A DNA stretch of 64,000 nucleotides from Vitis vinifera (taxonomy: Eukaryota; Streptophyta; Magnoliopsida; Vitales; Vitaceae): contig NC_081806.1 of the NCBI RefSeq assembly GCF_030704535.1, positions 5,829,501 through 5,893,500 of the forward strand. The letters run 5' to 3'. The position numbers and the translations under genes are program-made. Under the pieces are notes generated by a model, which was given only the letters and a program-made list of their open reading frames with translations, was not told where the DNA came from and made no database searches. Below are positions 37,701 through 48,495 of this stretch, in pieces (within the stretch, counting starts at the first letter, position 1; each line of letters opens with the position of its first letter).

Positions 37701-39128
37701 TTTTTGGGTTCGTTTTGAGAATTGGTGGGTTGGGAGTGCCTTTCTTTTATGTGGTGGAGCGTGGGAGATGGTGATTGATTGTGGAGTTCTTGGTTTGCAT
37801 GGGATCGAGACAAGGGGACTCTCTCCACACGTGGTGGGAAAAGCGATAGGGCTTTTATGGATAGGACTTCTACGATCAAAAACCATGGGACAAAATACTA
37901 TAGGAAACCTTGTTGTCGTCCACATTTCTTCACATGCCTTGGACAACTCATCACCCACGTCATCCATATCTCCAACTAGATCGACTTTTCTACCACATCT
38001 TACACATGTCTTAATAAATTTGTACATTAAGACTAATCACACCATAGGCCATATATAATTTAATTTCATTATTCAATACCTAACTTATATATTTACCTTA
38101 ATATATTTATTTATACCTTGATTTCATTTATTTATATGATTCCCAAACAAATTAAATTTCATTATATAATTTCAACAACTAAAATTGAAAATTCAATAGA
38201 TACTAATTCTTTTATTAGACAAATAGTAAATAAATATGATAAAATATTGTTTAAGCCCAAGTCATGTGATTCAAAAAATAATAAGGCAACAATGTTGCAT
38301 GTCAAGTTGATATTCATCAAGAAGATCAAGAAGAAAAACAACAAAATCATTTAATTGCATGGATTGAGAAAGCAATTCAAATATTAGTTCTTAAAATTTT
38401 TTACACCCTTGGTTGTAAATGTATTGAAGAAAAAAAAAAGCATTGCACATGTATTCATGAAATGTAAGTTTTGGCAGTTGACAAATAAATTCTCAGATTC
38501 ATTGTCTGATTTTCTTGTAATTAATCTCTTTCATTTGCAGTTTTGGAGAAAGGATGAAAATCATTTTGAAAGACAGTTAGGACAGAAATGATAAAGATAG
38601 TGATTGTTTTGAGATCTTTTGATGGGTTGAAGAGATGATCCTGTGTTCCATCTTTGGGGTTATATTTGGGAAAAGATGGAAAAAAAATTTGGACCACAAG
38701 GGAGATGGGCAAGGAGAGAGAGAGAGAGGGGCTGGACAGAAAACTGGAAAAGGACAAAGGCAACAATAGAAAAAGGATTGATTCACCAAATGTGTTGGAT
38801 TCTGACGAATCAGACCCCCCACTGGTTTTGATTATATGTAGGTTTCTAATATTTTATTCAATGATTTGAACAATCAGACCAACAACCTCTCTTATTATTT
38901 TACTTCCCATTCTTACTTGCAACTGCATGAACTGGTAGTTGGGTTCTCCTTTTCTCCCCCAAAGAAGGTTAGATAGGTGGGGCTGACTCTTCAATGACCA
39001 GAGACAAGAGGCGCCCCCCACCTCCCCTCCTGTGTATTAAAGTCTCACTCTGCTACTGCCTCAGCAGCAGACTGCAACCACACCGCTTCACAATTACACC
39101 TCCAGATACTCCTTTCACTCTCTCAATT
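34773..39128. other. Intergenic region upstream of the MYB gene
   Basis: AT-rich with poly-T/A runs (34905-34919 and 34961-34978) and the 63-bp minisatellite. A GC-richer island at 36230-36480 and a stretch at 37680-38030 have overlapping open frames on both strands, but none resembles a known protein. The region just before 39129 is the likely MYB promoter and leader. Confidence 0.45.
37174..37409. repeat. Minisatellite, 63-bp unit, 3.7 copies
   Basis: Units start at 37174, 37237, 37300 and 37363 (last one partial), each carrying ccatatcatcttcc, a short (aataa)n tract and ggaaaattgact. Because 63 is divisible by three, the minus strand reads as a 21-residue repeat, which is probably incidental. 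Confidence 0.93.
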
Positions 39129-39921
39129 ATGGCCCCAAGAAGCATTAATGAAGGATCCAGTAAGAAAGTTATGAACAAAGGAGCATGGACATCCGAGGAG
39201 GATAGAAAACTGGCCGAGTATATAGAAGTGCATGGCGCAAAGAGGTGGAAAACTGTAGCATTCAAATCAGGTGGGTGTGAGAGAGTCATCTAGTTTAAAC
39301 TCAACACATATATCAACTGCATTTTCCTTGATTTTGGATCTGATGGGGTTTAATGGTTTTCCTTGTTTTTCTGCAGGGCTGAATCGGTGTGGGAAAAGTT
39401 GCAGATTGAGATGGTTGAATTATCTGAGACCCAACATCAAGAGAGGCAACATATCAGATGACGAAGAGGACTTGATTCTCAGACTTCATAAGCTGCTAGG
39501 GAACAGGTGGGGTGATGATCGAACAGTTGGTGCATTTGCTATTATCAGTTTTGGCATAGAAGCAGTACAATGCGTGTGAATTTGACAGTTGTTTTCTATG
39601 TGTAGGTGGTCGTTGATCGCTGGGAGACTTCCAGGGCGAACAGATAATGAGATCAAGAACTACTGGAATTCTCATTTGAGCAAGAAACTACAACAGAAAG
39701 AAAACAAAACTGAGACTTCCACAGCAAAAGAGACTGCACCCCAGAAACCCGAAGACATTGCAGAGGGCAGTGGAGAAGAAGACAAAGGAAGTGGGTACCC
39801 AGACATCAACTTTGATGTCAATGAGTTCTTTGACTTCTCGGCTGAAGGCTCCTGTGGATTGGAGTGGGTGAACAAGTTTCTTGAGCTCGATGAGGAATCC
39901 TGGCTCGCCAAGAAAAGGTGA
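39129..39921 (+). CDS. R2R3-MYB transcription factor with bHLH-interaction motif
   Basis: Three exons: 39129-39270, 39377-39506 and 39606-39921. The GT-AG introns fall at the standard R2R3-MYB positions (after KSG and after GNR), and the middle exon has the usual 130 bases. The product has 195 residues. R2 spans about 17-67 (regular Trp spacing, [15 protein letters not shown]) and R3 about 70-118 ([20 protein letters not shown]). R3 contains [20 protein letters not shown], which fits the [DE]Lx2[RK]x3Lx6Lx3R signature for binding R/B-like bHLH partners. That suggests a role in a MYB-bHLH-WD40 complex (epidermal fate or flavonoid type). The tail is short and acidic, with FFDFSAEG and [13 protein letters not shown]. 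It looks closest to the WER/GL1/MYB82-like small MYBs, but the subgroup is uncertain. The 105-bp intron 1 and 99-bp intron 2 are short. Confidence 0.92.
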
Positions 39922-42545
39922 AGCTGGCGTGAATAATGTCTTTTCTTTTTTCTTAAAATAAATATAGTGTAATTTACTTATAAAATCTGAATGGATTCCT
40001 CATCACGCTATGACAAGCGTCTTAACAGTCCTTTGAGTTTAGCAAGCTTTCCGCAGCAATACACAATGCCTTGAAACCATTTTCAGAGTCTACCCTCAAC
40101 TGATCGGGAATGTCCCATACCTCAACCCAATTAGAGCCACTATCTCTTCTCCAAAAGATACAATATTAAGCCAAGAATATTAGATCTAGGCATGCCACAT
40201 ATCGAATCAGATAGCTCAGTAATGAAAAAACATATCATTTTCCATACAAGAAAATCAACAGTCAATCGTATTAAAAGATAATTTGGTTGAATAGAGTGAA
40301 ACTTTTTTCAAGTTTATTCATGACTAACAAATTGACTTTTGTAACCTGAAACATTTACCGAGTCTGCACCAACAAAATTGAAGTCAGCATATCACTCAAT
40401 GTGGCCAGCATTTTTCTTTTGAGCTGGATTATTTTCAGCCTATAACATTCAACTAGAAAGCTTATACAAGTCAAAGTCTAAAGCAGCCTCTCATTTTCTC
40501 CTTATATAACTCATCACCAAGCTTTCACGATAACAAGCAAAACCAAATGCTTGTTTCTATAGTATCCAAAGAAGCAGAAACTTCGAGCCAGGATATTTGA
40601 AATGTATAAGATGTGAAGCCATCACAAAAACTAGGTGGAAATTTTAATGTATAGCAGATAGAGAGTTTTCACAAGATTTCAAGGATGAAAGAGTGAAAAT
40701 GGAAGCAGAAACTTCATATTTTAGATACAAATTCCAACCATGGAATGGTTCATACAATGAAGGTATAGGGCCGATCTTGAACATGTTCATAAATCAAGTT
40801 AAAATAACTCGTGTATTAGCATTCAGAGAACAAATCCATGTCATCAAGTTTTTTCTCATTTCAAGTGACTATAATTATCTTATACAACATTGTGAAAAAT
40901 GATAAACCTGTATGCTCATTCTTTTCTTTTTTCCATTTTTTTTTTTTTTTTTTTTTTTTCAGGTCTATACATTAGTGTACAAAGTATGATTCCAAGACTA
41001 CCTCAGCATCTCTGGATTTGGTCCAATAAATTGCTATAAAGATTCAAACGCTGTCTTCCTGCAGCAGACAAACCTAAAAATTTAGGCTCAATGAGACATA
41101 AGGAAAAAGTGCAGAAACCATGAGAAAGAAACAAAGGTTTTTAACTAGTAAATCATGGAGATAAAACAATTTTCATTGTCATTTTGTACTTTTGCCCCAT
41201 TTAAAAATCAAAAGAGAGTTCATTGTAGGGAGCAGGCTGTTGAGATGCTAACAGACCAATTTATTGAAGCAGGGTGATGTAGGACAACCCTAGGATCGTT
41301 GCCTACACTCAAGGGTAGGTGGGCTAGGGTTTTATTTTTAGGGTGTAAGGAGAGGAACAAGGAATAAATTTTAATGGTAGAGAAAAATATAAGATAAGAA
41401 ATAGAGAGAGAGATAAACAACGAAGAAAAGATCGAAAACCTTAAAGTCTTACTAAGACCATCTAGGAGTCTCACCTAGAAGAAAATCAATAGAGTCTCAC
41501 TATTGAGAGTTGCAACCTTGCAATGAAAGAAAACATAATATTATTAATATCAATTAGTCATTTGATTTACATTGATTAGCCTATTTATAGGCTTCTCTAA
41601 GAAATCCGAAGTCTACTAGGACTCTAATAACCTAGTACGACTCTAATTCTAAATATAACATCCAAAGTCTACTATGACTCTAATAACCTATTATGATTCA
41701 AATTCTAATTATGTTATAACTTAACTAGCTAATCCTAATTAGACTCCAACAAATATTAATCCTAATTTAATTCCAAGTAATACTAATCCTACTTTAATTG
41801 AAACTAATACTAATTCCCTTTCTTGATATACATCTTGGAGATTCATCCTCATCACAGGGTCTCTTTGGTATTTTAAAAAGCAAACAACAGTCTGGCATAG
41901 GGAGCATGATGTTGAGATGCTAACAGATCCATTTATGGGAGTAGTTTCTCACTGGTTTCATCCAATCACTAGTAAGGACACATCACAATCATGGGTACAA
42001 AGGGTGTTGCTATTATTTCAGATATAATTTTCTGCTTTGGCAACTATGCTAATTTGATTTTAATGGAAATAATAGCAGGGCCATTCCATATCCTAATATG
42101 GTGACCTAGCATGGGTGATTGGACATCTAGAAGAAACATAACAAAAGAAGAGTACAATCAATTCTTATGGCAGATTAAGTAATGTAGTGGACATTTTAAT
42201 GATGGGCAGGTTGTCTTAGATGCGAATTAAATTGGACAGGTAGAAATTACTGAATATAATCAATAATGTGAAGCATCAACCATATGGTACCTGAGTTGTG
42301 AAATCCTCATTCTGGCCATCACCATTACTCCCATCTGATGATATTATCCCAGTTTTGAGCTTAATACAACTTGATTTTCTGATTATCAAACGTAGTCCCA
42401 GGGCAACTGGTGCTGTATCATTCCTTCAACATCACATCTCAGTTATTGGAACACATATTACCCTAGTCACTAGTTTTAACCCTACTCAATTCCTCATCCA
42501 AAATAAGCTCGACTTCAAGAACTAGCATTCATCACCAAGAATTTT
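39922..42545. other. Intergenic region between the convergent MYB and GT47 genes
   Basis: The MYB gene (plus) and the GT47 gene (minus) converge here, so both 3' ends lie in this space. A poly-T run is at about 40937-40961. About 630 bp (41265-41898) is flanked by a direct repeat (see separate entry). No further gene is supported. Confidence 0.5.
41227..41936. repeat. Sequence flanked by a ~38-bp imperfect direct repeat
   Basis: agggagcaggctgttgagat at 41227 and agggagcatgatgttgagat at 41899 begin near-identical stretches ending in aatttat / catttat. The enclosed DNA has internal tracts such as tctactaggactctaataac repeated with small changes. It could be a transposon insertion or a local duplication; I see no inverted ends and no coding. 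Confidence 0.45.
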
Positions 42546-45371
42546 CTAAGACACTGAGATTTGAATCTGGTTCAACCTACTAAACCAAATTGAATGCAGA
42601 ATCATGTGGAACAAATCATATCTGACTGGTTTTGGGTTCCAGAGAAAATGCTTCTGCACCATCTTCACGTTTGTTTGCATTACAAGGTACCGTCTCAGGG
42701 GAATAGCCAAAAGGATTTCCTTCAGTTTGGGTATATCCTTCTCAGCCACAATTACAGAAAATGCAGTCCAATCCAACACATCGTTGAGTGGAGGAACAAA
42801 GTTATCGGCTATGATCACTGGGACACACTCATAATATATTGCCTCAACAATCCTGGGGCTGTTCACTTCATATCCCATTGGGCAAATGCAGAATCTGCTT
42901 GATTTCATATGCTGAATATAGGACATTTTTTTGGAGATTCTATTGGGTAGTGGTCCATAAATCCTCATGTCTTCATCTTTATCAGACCAGTACTTGAGAA
43001 GGGTGGGGCGGACCCTACCATGCATGTTTCCAGCGAAAAAAGCAAGAATTGGACGCTGTGATACTCGTCTTCCACCAACATTTCTTAGAGGGCGCCTTGG
43101 ATTCCTAATGGTAGTTTCTGGAAGGGAAACATCTTTCCCTGCAACAAATATGCCTTCTGATAGATCAGCATTGCAAAGAGCTTTTATGGTGTTTCTGCTC
43201 AGTTCCTGGTGTTCATTCACTGTGTAAGGGCCCTACAAAACATTAACATTGAACATAGGAAAGTTAGTTGAGAGTTCATGATACTATGATAGTAACTTCA
43301 GAAAATTGAATGCAAGGATGCTCAAATTCCGAAAGGGAATTCATATAAACTCTCTTTTCCTCACTCACAAACTGTGTGCGCATCACCATAGCTGCGGATG
43401 TTTAAGCCAAAATTTTCTATGTGATTTCTTTTTATTTTTTATTTTTTGAGGAAATGAAATACAAAGCAAAAATGGATCCTAGATGAAAAATCAAACCAGT
43501 AAAGCAGCAGTCAGGTAAAAATTTAAGCGTTTTTACAGACAGACAGAAGTGTACTATGATACCCAGTCGTGGCAAGCAACTAAAAAATGGTCTGATCCAT
43601 GTGTGCGGTTCCAGAAAGGATACTTTGCTGCGATCATGTTCACATGGTCCCTTAAGAAGATCGACAGTGGTCTGATATTATGTGAATTGGGCACATAGAG
43701 TGCTGTCTCCAGCTGGCGTGCACTGTATGGAAGATAAAACAAGTGAGCCTTTTTTGGGTCCCTTGTGACAAACTGCCTGTTTTCCTCCATTAACTTCATA
43801 AACCACCCTTCAGAAGCATAAATTCCTCTGAGATGGGGTGCATGAAAAATGGGTCTCGCTCCATCTGGGTAAATGTAGACTTTAAGTATGGTTTCCATCA
43901 ATTCATAACTCCTGGAATTTATACAGCATTGTAATTCCTTAAGAACAATTAACTTGTAATTGAATTAACAAGCAAAATGAAACCTTGGTAACCAAACTAT
44001 GACTATTGAGTAATCTCAAATAAAGTAGCAGCTGTCTCAGACAAATTAACACTGAAATTGAAGATTATGGAATAGAGGGCTATCATCTAATAAAATACCA
44101 ACACAAAACAAAAGTAACTTCCTGTTTGTATGTTATTCCATTGCCTTGGTAAAATGACATGTTCTTAATTTCAGACAACAAAGCTAACCCTTAAAGTTTC
44201 TTGACATAAAAGCTGTTAGGAGAAGACAATATAAGGTATTGGACAATGTAATCCTAATCTGGTTTCCAGGTGTTTATTGCCATGCACAGAAGAAAGGATT
44301 TCCACTAAAATTATTAAGGGACAACTGTTGATGTTCTAGACACAGTTAGGAGATGCCATGGATAGTGAGATTCATGGATTTTGTGGAGGAGGATAATATG
44401 GAACAGGCAAGAGGATAATATGGATAGTGAGATTCAACTTAAATGAACATTTACCAAACAAACCTAATTACAGGCAGCCAATATTTCTAACCGTGCCTCC
44501 ATACATTTGGAATGCACATTCTCTTAATTCTTAGGTGTCCATCTTCTCTAATCAAACCACCAAATTTGTCACACACCAAGGCCTTTTCAGATGTCATCCA
44601 CAATCTATTTCAATGACATCTACCAACCACTACATCTTTGATGCTGAGTTTTAACTTGTTCAATTAAATCTGAAGTTATTAAGGACCCACATCCAAGCTT
44701 TTGAAAACTTTTCCAAGGTGTGTTGATGAATATAAATGAGTTAAAAATTATAATTTCACGTTACCTTGCTGCCATATCCAGTGTCTTAGCAATGAAAAAT
44801 TAGATGGGTTTTTTGCCAGTGAAATATTTTTATTTAATCTTGGCATGGCCATGTGGGTCCTTCCTGCCTTCTGCGCTTTATGAAGTTGACTAATCTGGGT
44901 GTGGACATCAAAGTTATTAGTACTAAATAAGCATGAATCTATACTCAGGGAAGCCAGTACTGCAAATATACAACAAATTAATGTTGGAAAATACTTGGCT
45001 GCTATACTTCATCACCAAGAGGTAGTTCCAGTACTTTAAAGCATGCTATAGTTACAGTTGAAGGCAACTTTTCCCTACTTCCAGATGCCAAAATTAGACT
45101 AAGAATACAAGAGTCCTCTCCTGTTGCTCAGGTCACCTCTCAATACTGACAATTTAAAGCATGGTAGGTACTAAATACCTATACCAGAAGAAGTCTGCAG
45201 ACATTGGTGACAAAATAGAAATTCAGACCCACCCAGAAAGAAGTCTAAAGTTGGCTTTAAATTTTTCCAGAAAAATTTAAATTCAAAAGTTATCTTCAAG
45301 TGTCTTTGGAATATCCTCAGAGTCAACCCTTAACCACAGCACTCGTCTTGTGAAATACCAAGAAGTAACAG

Positions 45372-45412
<41 letters not shown>

Positions 45413-46485
45413 AAACCTGCGTCCAGAAACAAAGGCATGATTTGATGACATTATGAATATAAACCTTTGACTTGTTCTACAATTTTGCCTTGATGGCACC
45501 TAAATAGCAAATGAGACTTTTTTTCTTACAATAACCCTACATCCAACTCCACCTACCCAGCTCGAGAAATCCTTAATCCCAACTACCTCCATCTACTCCT
45601 TAACATTTAGAATTAAGTTTTAGGCTAATACTGCCCTGACCATTCAAAGTTTCTCCTATGACAGCTACATATATTTCACAATCAATCAAATCATAAATAA
45701 TCTAGCTAACATAAAGTTATTTGCAGATTACAAGATACAGTATGAATTGTTAACAACCATGGAAAGCTAGATTATATTAGTATTACGAGACACACCTTTT
45801 GAAAACAGAAACATTGTGGAATAAAGAGGCATACAGCTCAGGATCATCAGTAACAGTTGAGACATTCTGGATCTCCCTTTTAGCAAATAAAAGGGCCTCA
45901 TCAGGTGGCAATGACCAAATATATCTCTGTAAATGAACAATATATCAAACAAAAATATAGGCAAGATAATTGGTAAAGTCACTATTCTATATTTCACAAG
46001 AGAAACAAAATTCTTTAAGTTCCCAAAAATTCTACCTGCAAGCGAGTGGGCACAGTTCTAGGTGGAGGCGGATGAAATACAACCTTTTGCTCATTGGTTT
46101 TGTCAATCTTTGCGTTCTTCCTTCTCCTTCTGGATGAAGGATTTCTCCTTGGAGAAACTTGAGCTCTCTCTTCAACAATTGGCACTGACTTAACCAATTC
46201 AGTGGAAGAATTCAAAGACACAACAGGGGCAGTAGGAACAAGTTGAAACTGCTCGGCACTTTCCAATGAAAGGGTCTCGGTCAAATGAACGGTACTACCA
46301 TTCAAGGATTTGTAGGAAGAGACCATCGTTTGTGGAGGGAGGAACCAGGTCGCCATTGGATAAGGAAGTGTATAGGTTTGAAGTACCATACCAGCTGTTG
46401 TCATTATGGCTACAACAACGAACAGTTTTTTCCAATTGATTCTGTACATGAGGACAACAGCCACCAACTGCAATAGCCTTTTCAT
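42546..46485 (-). CDS. Exostosin-like glycosyltransferase, family GT47
   Basis: Four exons on the minus strand: 46485-46036, 45926-45796, 43911-43563 and 43232-42546; GT-AG junctions; 538 residues. It is probably a Golgi type II membrane protein that adds sugars to cell-wall polysaccharides. The cytoplasmic end is short and a hydrophobic segment (about residues 21-35, LFVVVAIMTTAGMVL) anchors it. A Pro/Ser/Arg-rich stem follows, then the exostosin domain: FKRSYELMETILKVYIY, the GIYASEGWFMKLM region, HLFYLPYS, DHFLVACHDWGPYT, and ICPMGYEVNSPRIVEAIYYECVPVIIADNFVPP. It resembles the plant set often named after At5g03795 and At3g42180. The start is the ATG at 46485: the frame runs ten codons further up, but from a TTG, and a TAG precedes that. 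The exon 2-3 intron is 1.9 kb. The acceptor substrate is unknown. Confidence 0.92.
45377..45411. repeat. (AT)n microsatellite in a GT47 intron
   Basis: About 17 alternating TA units between exons 2 and 3 of the GT47 gene. Confidence 0.9.
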
Positions 46486-48495
46486 CTCATTATCTAAATA
46501 GGGTAATTCAATCAACTAGAGGATGCAACCCATTAAATCGAAAAAAGCAAATCACTTTGCACTTCCCCTCCAACGAACCCGATTCTTGAATTTGAATTTT
46601 CCTATTCATTGCTTGCTTAACAAGTCTAACCCAATTCGTTTCCTTGCTTGATCAAGATGATTCAAAAACCAAAAATCAAAAATCAAAAATCAATTATTTT
46701 TCCGGAGAATTGGAAATGGAAATAAGCATGCCGATGTTAATGATCTTTATGACGCACTCAAGCTTTCATGATGATGAAAGACAAAGGAAAACCAACAACA
46801 GTTTTGGCAGGGTATGAAAACGCAGGTTCTGCTTGTTTAGGAGGAAAATCTTTGTAGCTCCCGGGAAATTTTATTGGAAAGCAAAACCACCCTGCAAAAT
46901 CCACAAGAAAACAAGACACAAACTTCTTCTTTTTCTTCTACTTTCTTTGGCCCGCCTTCTTGGCAACCAAACGGAGGTTCAGATTCCAAGCACAGAATAA
47001 AATAAAAAATTGATAACAAAAACAAAAAATCAAAAAAATCAAAAATAAAAATAAAAAATTAAATACCTTCGATGCAGAGAGGCCAACCAAAACGACGTCG
47101 TGCAGCGTAAGCAGCATATGAAAATTGAAACGAAGTGGAAGAAAAATATGGACAGATCTGACAACGGAAAGAGAATAAAGAAAGAGGATTGAATGGAGGG
47201 AGAAGATAGAAGGCGATGGCCGAGACAGCTACGGTAACGGTTCAGAGATATATATCACTTTTGAGCCTTTCTTTAGACCCAGTTGTAGAATCCAGACAAG
47301 TCCCCGCGGGTGGCCGCTACGCCTTCCCATGAGTTTTGAAACCTTAAACAGTCAACAATCGGTTAAAATATAAGGAAGTATCCTTAAAAAATGTAGGACG
47401 TTACAACAAATGTTTGATAATTAATACAACAGTGATTTTCCCTTTTTATCCTTTCTTATTGGTGCTTCCAGAATTTAAGCCGTTAAAGAAGATGGCGGGA
47501 AGACATATAGTTAATGTCAATTTAATCTATAATCTATATTTAGAAGAATGACACAATAAAAAGACTAAGTTTAATCTATAATCTTCTATCCGATCTTCTC
47601 AATTATGTGTTTTTAGACAAATTTATGGCAAAAATAAATTAATGATTAGGTTCTGATACACTAAATTATGATGTATCAATCGAGATCTCTCGTATTATAC
47701 TAATTTCTATACTTTGCTCTAAGTAGAAAGTAATAATCTTTTGACATGAAATTTTGTTTCGTTGTTAGCCAAGAAAAAATCTTCGACCACCCTTTTGTTT
47801 GAGATTATTTAGTTTTTCGGGATTGTATTAATTATTTTGTTATTAAAATAAAACCTAAGCGAATAATTTAATAGTAGATGTTATATATATTTTTTGTATA
47901 TTTTTATATTGTGGTTCATGGAGATGTTTTATGTGATTTTATCACTTTCCATTTTTTTTAAAAAAATTTAATAAATAAAAATAAAAATAAATGCACTCGA
48001 ATTTAATAATAATTTTTATTTTCTTGAACATTGAAAATAGCAAACAGTATCAACAATGTTGAAGGGGCATGCAAATCCCAGAGGGCATAAAGGGGAGCTC
48101 ACCGCCACAAGTCAACCGAGAAACGACGTCGTTTGTCTCCATGATGAGATGGCAAGTGCCATTGAATTCGGACACGGACACGTCGAGGGTAGTTTCACAA
48201 CCAATAAACTACGTCCACGTCATCTTCAAGCTGATGTGTCTTCCATTCAACCGAATTGACGAAAGTACCACTCCAAGCTCATGCTACAAGATGAACAAAA
48301 CGCCTGATGTTGAAGGTCAATATCGGAATTCTAGGTTGTTCCCAGAAGCAAAATTGCAAAAACGCCATAGCAATTGGTTTGTATGAAACTCTGGGTGGGT
48401 GTGCGAAGTGCGAGCTCTGATTTCTTGAGTCCTCCTCTCCTCTAATGGTGTCTTGAAATTTCTGGAATCTTCGGAGGATTCTCTTGCGTTTCTCC
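46486..48495. promoter_or_regulatory. Divergent upstream region of the GT47 and AIM24 genes
   Basis: About 2 kb between the two ATGs. On the minus strand a TATA-like run lies at 47247-47256. A possible 5' leader intron runs from a GT donor near 47066 to an AG acceptor just before 46515, so the GT47 leader is probably spliced. Both halves contain the palindrome ACGACGTCGT (47092-47101 and 48123-48132, the latter extending to a perfect 14-bp palindrome 48121-48134). The AT-rich centre (about 47400-48050) holds nothing else I recognise. Confidence 0.55.

Noticed and set aside
37673-38058. Overlapping frames of 66-112 codons on both strands
   Set aside because: No start context, no recognisable domain, and both strands are equally open.
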